From Budorcas taxicolor (taxonomy: Eukaryota > Chordata > Mammalia > Artiodactyla > Bovidae), in the NCBI RefSeq assembly GCF_023091745.1, contig NC_068910.1, forward strand, positions 3,818,272 to 3,882,271: 64,000 bases of DNA, given 5' to 3'. The position numbers were made by a program, and so were the translations under genes. The notes under the pieces are model-generated. The model worked only from the letters and a program-made list of their open reading frames with translations, was not told the origin of the DNA and did no database searches. Below are positions 1 through 10,942 of the stretch, one piece after another (the first letter of the stretch is position 1; each line of letters opens with the position of its first letter).

Positions 1-39
1 CTAGGAGATAGCAGGACTTCCATCCATGTTTACTGCACC

Positions 40-454
40 AGCCTTCAGAGTAACCAAGACACGGAAACAAGCTACATGCCCTTCCACGGACAAGTGGATA
101 AAGAAGGGGTGCCACGTGCATATAATGAAACACTGTGTAGCCCCCAAAGGGAGGGAAACATGGATGGACCTCGAGGACATCATGCTAAGTGAAATAAGCC
201 AGTTGCAGAAAGACAAACACCTCATGGTTCCACTCATGAAAAATCTAAAATAGTCAAAGTCGTAGAATCAAAGAGTGGAATGGTGGTTGGCAGAGGCTCG
301 AGGTGGGGGAAACGGGGAGTTACTAATCAATGGGCTAAACAAGACAATATGTTCTAGAGATCTATACAGCCTTGTACCTAGAATCAACAGAGCTGTATTG
401 TATGCTGAAAAATTTAAATGGGTAGATCTCACGTTAAGTTCTTACGACCATGTG
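40..454 (+). repeat. L1M LINE 3' end fragment
   Basis: This is an old, diverged L1 3' end. It keeps the recognisable order of the module: a 'sample survival' segment resembling '...ggataaagaagg', then 'acatggatggacct', then 'gtgaaataagcca', then 'tggtggttggcagagg'. It ends in a TATTGTATGCTGAAAAATTT-like segment. No intact reading frame remains. A Bov SINE adjoins its 3' end. Family assignment is from memory of L1M consensus motifs. Confidence 0.75.
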
Positions 455-572
455 TGTGCTCAGTTGCTCAGTCGTGTTTGACTCTTTGCGACCCCATGGA
501 CTGTAGCCCACCAGGCTCCTCTGTCCATAGGATTTTCCGGGCAAGAATATTGGATTGGGTTGCCATTTCCTA
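455..572 (-). repeat. BovA/Bov-tA SINE fragment
   Basis: This is the reverse complement of a BovA monomer. It carries the diagnostic blocks 'gactctttgcgacccc', 'ctgtagcccaccaggctcc' and 'gggttgccatttcct'. Only the monomer part is present and the tRNA-like head is missing. It lies at the 3' end of an old L1 and is followed by an A-rich tract. Confidence 0.9.
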
Positions 573-2692
573 CTGCCATAAGAATTAAATTAAAAAAAAA
601 AAGATTGCTGATTGTGTTCATGATATACAGATCTTACAAGAATGTTAAAAAATCAAGGTTAAAAAAAAACTGAAGTCCAGTTCTTTAATGACTTTCAGGT
701 TTTTAAGCACATGCCTGGTGCTTTGACTTTATGAATGGAAAAAGGTGGCATGTATCCACTGGCTTAATCTAAGGTGTCAACAATCCTTCTCTGAAGCTAT
801 TGAAATAAGAGGAGTGCCCACAATTACTAAAGATCTTCCGGTGATAACAGAGAAATTGCATAAACTCCTGGCTCCATGCATCAGAATGATTCAGCGTTTC
901 ATTAAAAAAAAAAAAAATACTTTCATTGACTTTCCAGTTAGGTTAATTTTCAGGAATACGTTCTCCTCATACTTAACCGTTAAAATGCAACAACTGCTCA
1001 CTGCCCCCCAGGTTGCAGGCATACAGCCTGTGAAAGCTGGTCTGAAATCTGCTTTTACTGTGTCTTCTTTATAAGACAGGAAAGAGACTGGCTGAATGGC
1101 TGAGCCAGAGCAGAATTCTACCTGCTGGCAGGAAATTTTCTTAAGCCACGTTAGCAAGGAAAAGATGACTGATGAGGCAAAGAGCATGCTCCAAACCTGC
1201 AATCGACCTGAAAGAATCAGTACCTGGCCTCGTGCTTATCAAGTGCACTCCCCAGGGGACCTGATTAAGGCAGGAAAGAAATAGGATACAGAGCCACTGC
1301 CACAGACACACGGTGGGAACATCTACCTAACAAAGCTCTTGTTGAAGCCATGCCTAGTAAGCTTCAGATCCTTCAGAGAAGGGGGTGGAGTCTGAACAGC
1401 CATAAGTAAACAGTCAAGCTTTTAAACCAGTCAGCTATATTGTGGAAGGAAATTGTCTTGAAATTTGTTTTGGCTTTATAAACAAAATGTAAGGGATACT
1501 GCTTTCTTGATGATCTGATCATCAGAGTGATGGGCTGTGTGATGGGATGATGTCATCAGGCACAGTGAGACGCTAGGATCCGTTTTCTCTGCAGCACTAA
1601 CTGATTCTGGACGCCTTGCCCTCTAAGTTGTTGTCTTCCTTTTCCTCCCTCGTGTCATGTTTCTTTGGCTCCTATCTCACAGATACGTTGTCAGTGGTCA
1701 CAATGTCCTATTATCAGGACGTTTTTAATTCTCTCCTGCATGTGTTATTTCTCTTCGAATGTGGGCGTGGATGACGTACTGCCAGGTTTCTTGTGCAGAG
1801 ACTCCTGTGAATCAGGTTCGTTATCTGTGGTGCATAGACTTGGTGACCTTTAGTGCAGGACCCAAGTACTCCTTCCCCCAGGTCAGGACTGTGTCCCCCA
1901 GTAGCTGACAGCACTGACTGCTGAAAACTTACAGTTGAGTTTCTCTCTGGGCATTGCCCTCAGACCCAGGCAGCTGCTTCACCCAAGGTTACACTCTTTC
2001 CCAGGTGCCACTTACATCCAGTGACCAGTTCATGGGCTTGTACAAAGACCCAATCTTCTCGTTTTGACTAGAGCCAGTTTTGAAAGGCCACCCCAGCTCC
2101 AGAACTTTTGGTGAGATCGGCTGAAGCCTTTGTTGCAGCTCCTTCACAGCTCGACTTCTCCTCATACCCAGTCCTGCTTCCCTCATTGCCTTCCAGGGCT
2201 TGCGGCTGAGAAGATCCTCACTGACCCTCCTGCAAGTAGATCTCCGCCTCCAGGTCTGTGTCCCAGGGAACCTCCACTAAGACAGGTGGCAGTGACCTCA
2301 GCCCTGCTGGTGTCCTTCACAGCAGTGGCACCTGTGTGCCTTAGGATAGGTCTTCCCTCTTGCCCCGTTTTGCTCCCGGTACTTGATTTCCATGTTTTCC
2401 ATAGAATTTCTGCTTTGTGTGGAGACTTTGAAGTTGACTAGTGGAGGTTATAAAAATGAGGTTTCCAAATATATTAGATTATAGGCTAACATTTATTCAG
2501 AGAACCACCTTTATTGAAGAGGTCTCCACTGGTAGACTATGAAGTATCAAGGATTTTTTTTCAATGTTATTTTATTTCTTCAATGTTTGAAATGTTTATT
2601 TTGATCATCCTCTATGTTTTCTTAACTCTTTTAAACCAAAGTTGATGGTCTAAAACAAAAGATTACTTACGGACACATATTTTCCTACTGTT
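573..2692. other. Non-coding sequence, no confident gene; possible old repeat at about 2,076-2,350
   Basis: I see no recognisable exon or RNA gene. It has A-runs near 590-605, 661-669 and 904-916, and an AT-rich stretch from 2,450 to 2,690. Open frames of up to about 109 codons (745-1,074 and 2,130-2,441) resemble no family I know and have no splice context. The stretch 2,076-2,350 has the feel of a very old mammalian interspersed repeat ('ggcttgcggctgagaag', 'gtctgtgtcccagggaa', 'ctaagacaggtggcag'), but I cannot name the family. Confidence 0.5.
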
Positions 2693-2935
2693 GTTATTTG
2701 TTGTTCAGATACTAAGTCATGTCCGACTCTTTTGTGACCCCATGGACTGTAGCATGCCAAGCTTCCTTTTCCTTCACAATCTCCAGGAGCTGGCTCAAAC
2801 TCATGTCCATTGAACCGGTGATGCCATCCAACCATCTCATCCTCTGTTGCCCCCTTCTCTTCCTGCCCTCAATCTTTCCAGAATCAGGGTCTTTTCCAAT
2901 GAGTTGGCTCTTTGTATTTCCTGCTGTGGCTTTTT
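2693..2935 (-). repeat. BovB LINE 3' end (truncated)
   Basis: On the minus strand this reads as the C-terminal tail of the BovB reverse-transcriptase ORF, with WLDGITGSMDMSLSQL and EAWHATVHGV, followed by the short 3' UTR. The right end breaks off within the coding part. It is 5'-truncated and not functional. Confidence 0.9.
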
Positions 2936-3770
2936 TCAAATTCCCTAGCTCTCATATTCTTGCTGGTAACATTTAGACAAGTATTATATACCTTCATTCT
3001 TTTCTTTGATTTAAGATCTCTGTTCTATTGTTTTGACAGCTTGCTCTAATTATCTCCCTACCCATTAATTTTTTTAATTGAGGTATAGTTGACAGTCCTA
3101 CCCCATTGATTCTACCTGGAAGTTTCTAATTTTATTTAAATAGCCTGTTTAACCAAGTGGAATTCAGAGACTGGAAAAGCCATTGAGAAAATGCTAAGTA
3201 TGCTAATACAGTACAAATTTTTATTTACTTAAATCACATATGAACAAAAATGTGTAACTGATCAAACCTGGCATCCTCTAAACGGATGTCCCCTGTTTTA
3301 CAGACTAATAGACACAGAAGGGGCTCAGAGATCATCTATGCAAGCACCTCATTCTATGGAGGCCCCAGGGTGAGGCGACAAGCACTGGAATGTGCAGTTA
3401 GATCCCTCGTCTATCAATTCGGAAATCATACTTCTTCACCACCATTACCACTGAATTCCTTTTCCTTTCTTTAACTCCCTCCGTGAACCCAGGACATTTT
3501 CTTGACTCAGTACTTTAGAGACCGCAGTTATTTTAACTTCATTATCCTTTGAACCTCAAGCGGGTTTCTGGCATTCCTCCTTCCTAATTCAGTTATGCAA
3601 TCCATCAGCAGAATTTAACCAACACAAATCAGTTGGGGTGAGAAAATATTTAGGCACTTTTATCCAATACTAGGGCTTTTGTTTTTTAAAAAATAATCTT
3701 TACGAGACTTTTTTTCCCTTTTAATCTGTGCCTGTTGACTCAGAGAACCAAGGACCCCAAGTGGCCCATC
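2936..3770. other. Unassigned AT-rich sequence
   Basis: No gene is seen. About 3,065-3,095 ('tttaattgaggtatagttga') matches the end of an artiodactyl L1 3' UTR in minus orientation. A short MIR-like patch may lie near 3,285-3,345. The rest is unassigned. Confidence 0.45.
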
Positions 3771-4117
3771 TGTATGGGTTGCTAAAATACCAAAGACTGG
3801 GTGGTTTATTAAAAACAGAAATTTATTTCACAGTGTTAAGAGGTTGGAAGTCCAAATCATGGCACTGGAAGACTCGGTGTCTGGTGAAGGCCTGAATCCT
3901 GGCTTATAGACAAAACCTCTTCACTGTGTTCTCACGTGGTGGACCGGGGCAAGTAAGTGTTCTTCAGCCACTTTTTAAAGGGCACTAATGCACTTTCTAG
4001 TAGATTTCCAGCCTCTTAATCACCTCCCAGAGATCCCACCTCCTAATACCATGACCTCGGGGATTAGGTTTCAATATATGAATTTTGGAGGGACACAAAC
4101 ATTCAGACCATAGCAGA
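3771..4117 (-). repeat. MLT1-type (ERVL-MaLR) LTR
   Basis: This is a solo LTR in minus orientation. It carries 'actgggtggtttatt', 'cagaaatttatttcacag', 'tggaagtccaaatcatgg', 'tcctaataccatgacct' and the end 'aatatatgaattttggaggg'. These match the MaLR/MLT1 LTR pattern. It is old and diverged, with no viral coding sequence. Confidence 0.75.
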
Positions 4118-4138
4118 TATGACTAATACAAAAGTCAG

Positions 4139-4290
4139 TGTTATGAGCTGTATGATGTCCCCTCAAAATTCATATGATGAAAACCTAAGCCTCAACACCT
4201 CAGAATATGACTGTATCTTGAGATAAGTTCATTAAAGAGGCAACTACATTAAAATAGAGATGAAGTTACAGACTAATGAAGACTAATTAA
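4139..4290 (+). repeat. MLT1-type LTR fragment (5' part)
   Basis: This begins 'gttatgagctgtatgatgtc' and continues 'aaaattcatatgatgaaaac' and 'cacctcagaatatgactg', the forward start of an MLT1-like LTR. It lies 21 bp from the minus-strand LTR on its left, so the two are head to head. Confidence 0.65.
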
Positions 4291-4317
4291 TACTTTTTTG
4301 GAAGCTGTGAAAGAAAA

Positions 4318-4533
4318 TGAAAAGTGAAAAGTGTTAGTCACTCAGTTGTGTCCAACTCTTTGCAGCCCCATGGACTGTAGCCTGCCAGGCTCCTCTGTCC
4401 ATGGGATTTCCCAAGCAAGAATATTGCAGCGATGAGTTGCCATTTCCTTCTCCAGGGGATCTTCCCCACCCAGGGATTGCAGGTCTCCTTCATTGCAGGC
4501 ATATTCTTTACCATCTGAGGCATCAGGGAAGCC
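4318..4533 (-). repeat. Bov-tA SINE, near full length
   Basis: The inverted element is complete from the 3' tail 'gaaaagtgaaaagtg' through the BovA monomer to the tRNA-derived head, which reads 'catcagggaagccc' at the right end. CpG positions are mostly decayed. Confidence 0.9.
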
Positions 4534-4549
4534 CTTTGTAAGCTCTACT

Positions 4550-4683
4550 TGAACCCTATGTTGGAGAAGGAAATGGCAACCCACTCCAATATTCTTGCCT
4601 AGAGAATCTGGTGGGCTGCTGTCCCTAGGGTCGCACAGAGTCAGACACGACTGAAGCGACTTAGCGTAGCATGAACCCTATGT
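4550..4683 (+). repeat. BovA monomer SINE with 12-bp target-site duplication
   Basis: A single BovA monomer runs from 'ggagaaggaaatggcaaccc' to 'gaagcgacttagc'. It is bounded by the exact repeat tgaaccctatgt at 4,550-4,561 and 4,672-4,683, the target-site duplication. Confidence 0.9.
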
Positions 4684-6015
4684 ACTAAAATAATCAGAAA
4701 ATGTGCAAGTTCCTTTTACAAAGCACCTTACATACTACGCTTCTTTGTGTGAGTTTAGCGTCACTTGTGGCAGAATGAAACTATTATTCTGATCAAAAAG
4801 TACGTGCAAATTAGTTCACACCCCATACACTTAGTCTGCCCCTGAAATAAATTGGTTAGCTAAACGAGTAACACATAAATTATTCAATGATACAAATATT
4901 CATCATGGCAAGGCAGGGTGAGCTTTCAACTTGAATAAGAGTCTTAGAATTACTCTAGAGAGATAAGAGTGGTGCCAGGTGGAAGGAGCAAGGACTCTAA
5001 TTTTATTTCATAAATATTTTCCTTTCATATCTCTGATCTTCGTCAGTCTCTCCAGAGTCACCAAGGGAAACAGGCGATTGGTAGTTTCTTGCAGTAAATC
5101 ATTTTGCTAAGAAATCCTGCATAGCAGGTATTGCCTGACTTAGTTGAGAATGATAAACTAGCAATGTTGTTATTCAAGTTAGAAGGACCTGAAGGAGCAT
5201 AAAAACTACCTGCTGTGTTGTTGTCATGGTGTCTCTTTAAAAGAGTGATAAAGAACTTCAGTTTTGGGTGGGAGGTGGCTTGCAACTTTTTTTTTTTTTT
5301 TTTGGCCTTCAGCATGACATGAAGAATTAGAACTCTCCAAAGCCTTCAATTTGAGTTAAACTATCCAGTAAAGAAGCCGAACCCGGTCTTGACCTTATCT
5401 ATAATTTCATCCTCTAGCAGTATCTCCAAAGATAAGAGAGAACTACAAAGGTTTCAGTTACCGAACATCTCCCAGTTCCCTGGGCCTCTCATGGAGTTTT
5501 CTCACAAACCTGATGTGGGCGGATCTGATCTTGCTTCTTATATTTGCCCCAAAAATGAATGGACCATGCCAGAATGAACCATGTCCCTACCCCAGGTTTG
5601 GCAGGTGCTGATCCCTAAGGGCAGCACATCCATGAGGTGTTCTCATTTAGAAATCCTTGACTCTCCCACACCATCACCACGACCACCACTGCCATCACCA
5701 CCACCATCCCCATCAAACCACCAATCTCCTGGCGTTCTTTACTGAGGCCCTGAGATTCAGGCTGAGACCTGCTTCCTTGCAAAAGACTTGTTTCCTTCCT
5801 ATCTGACATAGCCCAGGTAGCAATCACATTTCATAATGTTTTTCTCCTTTTGTTCTCAGGTGTTCTAAGCCGGCTCCCCGCAGCACACATCAACAGTAGA
5901 ACACCTGGGGCAGACCTGGCTCCCAGACCATCAGGAGAGGCTTGCCAACAAGCTTGCTCAGGATGTCTCCGTAGTGGAAATTCTGGGACTGGGGCCTGTT
6001 TGGAAATACCAGAGA
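4684..6015. other. Unassigned sequence with simple repeats
   Basis: No gene is seen. It contains a T-run at about 5,287-5,303 and an imperfect CAC/CCA trinucleotide tract at about 5,668-5,722. The tract reads as Val/Met-rich or His/Pro-like filler in translation. Small open frames at 5,389-5,577 and 5,615-5,827 have no family resemblance. Confidence 0.5.
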
Positions 6016-6167
6016 TAGTTCAGTTCAGTTCAGTTGCTCAGTTGTGTCTGACTCTTTGCGACCCCATGAACTGCAGCACACCAGGCCTCTCTGTCCATCC
6101 TCAACTCCTGGAGTCCACCCAAACCCACATCCATTGAGTCAGTGATGCCATCCAACCATTTCATCTG
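6016..6167 (-). repeat. BovB LINE 3' end (short)
   Basis: The segment begins with the inverted (GAACT)n tail, read as 'agttcagttcagttcagt'. It continues through 'ctctttgcgaccccatga' to 'gatgccatccaaccatttc'. It is strongly 5'-truncated. Confidence 0.9.
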
Positions 6168-7398
6168 GAGACCCCCTGCAAAAAAATAGCATCAGTGCTT
6201 CCCATTAGAACAAGATAGAAAAGCACACATATCATTTTAAAGAAGCTGAGCTTTGGACTGGTCGTGAGAGAGGATGGTGAGGAAGAGCCCCCTTCTTACT
6301 GGGCGTATGTTGGCTCATTTTGTCAGTCTTAACTGGAAAAAGCTCTGCTGCCCTCCTTCTGCCAGGATGTTCCCTGCATAACTTGGGTTCCAGTAAAAGC
6401 ACCAAATGCACACAGTATAAGAAGTCCTTCCTTCACTCTATCTTTTCAATCACAAAGTATGTTGATTCATTAAAGTCCAGACTTTTTGCTGGCACCACCT
6501 TGACCTCTGCTGCCCTACCTTGGCCTCTCACGATCGCCTCCATAAAAGCCACAGGTGAGTCAGCTGAAATGGGAAGGAGTAAAGAGGTGTGTTTCTGGCT
6601 CCTCCACTCAAGACTCTGAGCAATGAAGGACTGCAAACAAAGTCTTTCAACCTGAAACTCTCAAGGGTAGGGTGTGGGAAAGTGTGCGGCCCAGTGCATG
6701 TTCGGCAGGTCGGACATGTGTACTTTCCTTCCATTTGATGATTAGAAAGGAATTAACTCTCCCTGCCGCACTGCAGTCCAGCTCTCACGCTCTCCTCATG
6801 GAAAATGCCACTGGGACAACACCAAGCTTCAAAACCCTTGTGTTTTCTGGCCAGGGATAAAGGGTTCCCTCTCTCCTACACTGATTTCCAGCCCCCTAGT
6901 TTCTCATTGTTCTGAAAATGTTTGTAATTTAATTGCTAAACATGAGAAATGTGATTAGTAATGTTTGGCTCCTCTGGTTGATTCTGTAGAAAGACTTTTT
7001 CACACATTGACGTCAAGCACCTGCACACATGTTGGGCGGTGGTCTGCTAACAGCCCAGAGCCTTGGTCTGCCTCCATGCCAGGCTGCAGTGTCAGAGCCC
7101 GCTCCTTCCTGCTACACTCCAACATTCCTCATAGCTGGAAGAAGTTATCTGCAGGCCAGCCGAGAAGACAACATCGCTCCTTTCCTGCCTCCGTGGAATG
7201 TGCCCTGGTAAGAAATAAGAATTCGTAATTTAAAGCCTGGGGAGTCTAATGGTCTGCCTCTCATGAAGGGTCAGCAAATATTTTTTCAGGAATCCTGAAT
7301 TATTTTCCTTGATGTGAGAGCTTAAAAATCTAGAAAAACATTATGAAATGTGATTTCTATCTACTTGGCAACAAGTGAGGGGATGGTGTTATGTTTAA
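6168..7398. other. Unassigned sequence
   Basis: I see no supportable gene or repeat. Several overlapping open frames of up to 99 codons (for example 6,320-6,619 and 6,965-7,228) show no known domain. No promoter or splice-site arrangement backs them. Confidence 0.5.
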
Positions 7399-7425
7399 AC
7401 ACACACACACGCACACACACACACA
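7399..7425. repeat. (CA)n microsatellite
   Basis: A short CA dinucleotide run interrupted by CG ('cacacacgcacac'). Confidence 0.9.
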
Positions 7426-7501
7426 AAATACACTCTGTGGAGACAGGTCTTAACCTGTATGTTGGAACCCCTGCTTAAATCTCAGGAGACAAAAGCAGAG
7501 A

Positions 7502-7760
7502 GACAGTATGGCGGAGGGTTTCAGCACGCGGACCCAAGTCAGGCTGTCTAGGTTCATGTCCTCACTCCCTTCCTTACTGAGCAGAAGACTCCGAGCAAGC
7601 TGCTACATTTCTGTGTGCTGAGGCTCCCCCATCTGCAAACCGGGGACCAGAGTAGTCCCTACCTCATGGAGCCGTTATGAGGATTAAATTAATGTTCATA
7701 AAGTTGCTCACAGCGTGCCTGGCACATATAGTAAGCTCTAGAGGTGTTTGTTAAATAAAC
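7502..7760 (+). repeat. MIR SINE
   Basis: This is a typical ancient tRNA-core SINE. The order is 'gtcaggctgtctaggttcatg', 'ctgaggctcccccatctgc', 'cctacctcatggagccgtt', 'atgaggattaaattaatg', 'gcctggcacatatagtaagc' and a terminal 'tgtttgttaaataaa'. Confidence 0.85.
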
Positions 7761-7785
7761 GAAATAAAGATGCATGTCACGGCCG

Positions 7786-8388
7786 TGTTAGTCAGATCAG
7801 GGCGCCGTGACTACACCACAGGACGGGTGGCTTAAACGACAGACGTTTACCGTCTCACAGTTAGAGGCTGGAAGTCTGAGATCAAGATGGCCTCAGGGCT
7901 GGTTCCCCGTGAGGGCTGGCCATGATGGAAACATCTGTTCCAGACCTCTCTTGTTGGCTTGTAAGTGACTGACTTCTCCCTGAGTCCTCCCTCTTGTACA
8001 TGTCTATGTCCACATTTACCCTCCTTCTAAAAAATATTTATGTATCTACTTGTCTGCAAATAAAAATTTAATTGCAGCACGTGGGATCTTCATTGCATCA
8101 CATGGGGTTGCTCCATGCATGTGAGATCTTAGTTCCACGACCAGAGATCAAACCTGTGTCCCCTTCATTACATGGCAGATTCTTAAGCACTGGGCCAGCA
8201 GGAAGTCCCCAGATTAATACTTCTTTATAAGAACATCTGTGATACTGGATAAGGGCCCATCCTAACAACCTCATTTTAACTTAATCAGCTCCGTAGCGAT
8301 GCTGTCATCAAATATGGGCACAATCTGAAGTGCTGCAGGTTAGAACTTCAACAGATGAACTGGGGGATGACACCCAATTCAGCCTATA
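7786..8388 (-). repeat. MLT1-type LTR interrupted by a tRNA-derived SINE
   Basis: The left half (7,786-8,029) shows 'gtgttagtcagatcaggg', 'cgggtggcttaaacgacag' and 'gaggctggaagtctgagatc'. The right half (8,213-8,388) shows 'tttataagaacatctgtga' and 'acacccaattcagcctata'. Together they match one minus-strand MLT1-like LTR split by an inserted SINE. No retroviral genes are present. Confidence 0.75.
8030..8212 (-). repeat. CHR/SINE2-type tRNA-derived SINE
   Basis: The inverted element has 'cacgtgggatcttcattgc', 'gatcttagttccacgacc', 'agatcaaacctgtgtcccc' and ends 'gccagcaggaagtcccc', the inverted tRNA-like head. It is nested in the MLT1 LTR. Confidence 0.8.
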
Positions 8389-9126
8389 GCAACAGCAGTT
8401 TCAACAGGAGTGCCTCGTCTCCAGAGGCAGCGCTTGGAGTGGAAGCAGCCACGTGTAACAGCAGCTGCCAAATCACGTGGAAGGGCGGGTCTTTTATCTG
8501 CATGTTTTCCTTTAAGCCTGCTGTCTTCATCAATCAAACTCTTATTCAACACTAAGCTTAAGCCTCTGCCTCTCCTCGAGACTTAATGAGTTCAATAAGC
8601 CCATACCAATTCTTCAGAGTAGCGCAGTTCTTAAATGTTGTTTGGCTTATTCAATTGGTCCAAAGTCCATTTTCATGTCCTGTTGGATTCTCCCTAGTTC
8701 CAAGGTCCTTCACTAAAATCTGTCAATATTTATTTGACTTTGATGGTGTGCTCATAATCCTTCTTCTTCCCATAAAGTCAACATTTCTTATGAATAATTT
8801 AAAAATTTTGTTTCCAATTCTTCTTCATGACATGGCTTCATGGGTGAAGTACAGAATGCTCACGCCATGCATGCGATGACTATAGCTTGTGAAAGACTGG
8901 GTTTGTATTAATATCCACCAGGTCAGAAAATATCTCATGTTCTGAATGAGGAAGGAAAACCAGAGAAACATCACAGAGTCAATTGATTTTAGAAACAGTG
9001 GTGAAGATAAAAATCCAAGAATAACTTAGAATAAGTTGAAAGGAAATTGTGAAAAATTGGTACTTCTCCAAACCTGGGATAAGGAGAAGGAGGCGGCAGA
9101 GGATGAGATAAGTTAGATAGCATCAC
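8389..9126. other. Unassigned sequence
   Basis: No gene or repeat is recognised. It has short AT-rich patches. An open frame of 97 codons at 8,586-8,879 resembles nothing known. Confidence 0.5.
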
Positions 9127-9540
9127 CCAGCTCAATGGACATGAATTTGGGCAAACTCTGGAAGCTAGTGGAGGACAGAGGAGCCTGGTGTGCTACAGTC
9201 TGCTGCTGCTGCTGCTAAGTTGCTTCAGTTGTGTCCAACTCTGTGAGACCCCAGAGACGGCAGCCCACCAGGCTCCCCAGTCCCTGGGATTCTCCAGGCA
9301 AGAACACTGGAGTGGGTTGCCATTTCCTTCTCCAGTGCATGAAAGTGAAAAGTGAAAGTGAAGTCGCTCAGTCGTGTCTGACTCTGTGCGACCCCATGGA
9401 CTGCAGCCCACCAGGCTCTTCCATCCATGGGATTTTCCAGGCAAGAGTACTGGAGTGGGGTGCCATTGCCCTCTACAGTGCTACAGTCTATGGGGTTGTA
9501 AAAAATTAGACACGACTCAGCAACTGAATAACAACAACAA
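9127..9540 (+). repeat. BovB LINE 3' end, split by a BOV-A2 insertion
   Basis: The left part (9,127-9,201: 'caatggacatgaatttggg', then 'gaggagcctggtgtgctac') and the right part (9,478-9,540: 'ctatggggttgtaaaa', then 'gacacgactcagcaactg' and an (AAC)n tail) form one BovB 3' end. A BOV-A2 interrupts it. Confidence 0.85.
9202..9477 (-). repeat. BOV-A2 SINE (two monomers) nested in BovB
   Basis: The inverted two-monomer element starts with the (GCT)n end and includes both BovA units. The linker is 'catgaaagtgaaaagtg'. It is flanked by the exact 12-bp duplication gtgctacagtct at 9,190-9,201 and 9,478-9,489, so it inserted after the BovB. Confidence 0.93.
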
Positions 9541-9566
9541 CAAACCTGGGATGCCGTTCACTAGGT

Positions 9567-9690
9567 TTTGAGCTTCTTAAGAGCAGTACCATTGTCTTAT
9601 ACTGCTCCCCCCTTCTCTCTTTTTAAGCCTCCATGGTGACTAACAGAATTCTGGACATATATAAGAGCTCAATGGATATTTGTGTATTAA
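9567..9690 (+). repeat. L2 LINE 3' end fragment
   Basis: 'gagcttcttaagagcagtac' then 'ttgtcttatactgctc' then 'aagagctcaatggatatttg' follow the order of the L2 3' end: stop region, gcagggac-like block, then ctcaataaatattt-like block. Confidence 0.6.
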
Positions 9691-9955
9691 AAGCCTTGAT
9701 TGCTGCTAAGGTTTAAAAGAGACAACATTAGCATTTATCTGTAGGAAATTCATTACATGTCAAAGGCAGTACAAGTGGAAAATATATACAGACTCATAAA
9801 AGGAGTTCAGAAGTAGAGGCTTTTTTCTTAAGATATTGTTTACTCTAAGGGAAAAAAAATCCGAAACAAGTGAGGAACTATCTACTTGATTTAAGATAAT
9901 AATTTAACCCTCCCACTTTAAACAGAAGGAGAGAGAACAAGAAGTTGCGCACCTT

Positions 9956-10080
9956 GGGAGGACATTCATCTAGACCAAATCCCTCCGTTTACAGATGCAT
10001 AGAGGACTCAGCAATATTAACTCCTCCACGATCATGCAGTGAGCTGGACACTAACCTGATTTCCATATGTTATGCTTCCT
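9956..10080 (-). repeat. Possible MIR fragment
   Basis: 'ccgtttacagatgcatagag', then 'gatcatgcagtgagctgga', resembles an inverted MIR core (ttttacagatgaggaaac ... ggtcacacagc). It is weak, and a consensus alignment would decide it. Confidence 0.4.
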
Positions 10081-10149
10081 GGCTTTCTCCTGTTGATTTA
10101 TTTAGTAAATAAATAATGTAAAACATACTTCAGTTTCCTGATGTGTACA

Positions 10150-10640
10150 ATTAAGGAAGAAGCAAAGGAACTGCTGGAAATGGAAAGCACGTGCAATAGC
10201 CAAGAGGTGGAAGCACCGATCAACTGGTGAATGAACGGAGAGACCAAATGTGGTCCATACACACGACGGAACATTATCCGTCCCGAAGAAGGGGGGTGAT
10301 TCTGACACATGCTGCAACATGGACACTAAGTGAAGTGAAGTAAACTAGTCACAAAGCAATGAAATTTGTAAGACTCCACTTATATGAGGTCCCTAGAGTC
10401 ATCAGATTGCCAGAAACAGAAGGTAGCATGGTGGTTGCCAGGGACTGAGGGGAGGAGACGTAGGGTCTTGTTCTTTAACCGTCGCAGTTTCAGTTCTGCG
10501 AGATGAAGATGTTCTGGAAGTTGGTTGCACATCATTGTCAATATACGTAATGCTAGTGAACTGGACACTTAGAAGTGGTTAAGAGGGTAAATTTGAGTCA
10601 TATGGTTTTCTTTTTTTAACCACATTTAAAAGAAAAAAAA
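10150..10640 (+). repeat. L1M LINE 3' end
   Basis: The ordered motifs are 'caatagccaagaggtggaag', 'gaccaaatgtggtccatac', 'catgctgcaacatggacac', 'ctccacttatatgaggtcc', 'tggtggttgccagggact' and 'tatacgtaatgctagtgaac'. All are typical of the old L1M 3' end. An A-rich region to about 10,725 follows. Confidence 0.8.
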
Positions 10641-10896
10641 GCAAATAAAAAGGAAAGATGAGACAAACACAAAATGACAAGAGAGAAAAAGACAGAGGGT
10701 GCAATGCAAGAAAAAAAAAAAAACCACAAAGATCAATACAGCATTTCTCAGCCACAGAGCGCCTCACCACCCACCCCTCAGCCCCTCAAGCCAGCCTGTC
10801 TTCTGATTCTTAGTTCTGCTTAACTGTGCTAACCAAGATCACTCTGCTATTCATACCAGCAATGCCTGCTCTGCTGGCAAACTCCTGATCCCAGTT

Positions 10897-10900
<4 letters not shown>

Positions 10901-10938
<38 letters not shown>
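10901..10938. repeat. (CA)n microsatellite, 19 units
   Basis: A pure CA run of 38 bp. It is likely length-variable between individuals. Confidence 0.97.

Positions 10939-10942
<4 letters not shown>

Noticed and set aside
3771..8388. Possible endogenous retrovirus
   Set aside because: Only solo, diverged MLT1-type LTR pieces are present. I see no gag, pol or env remnants between them.
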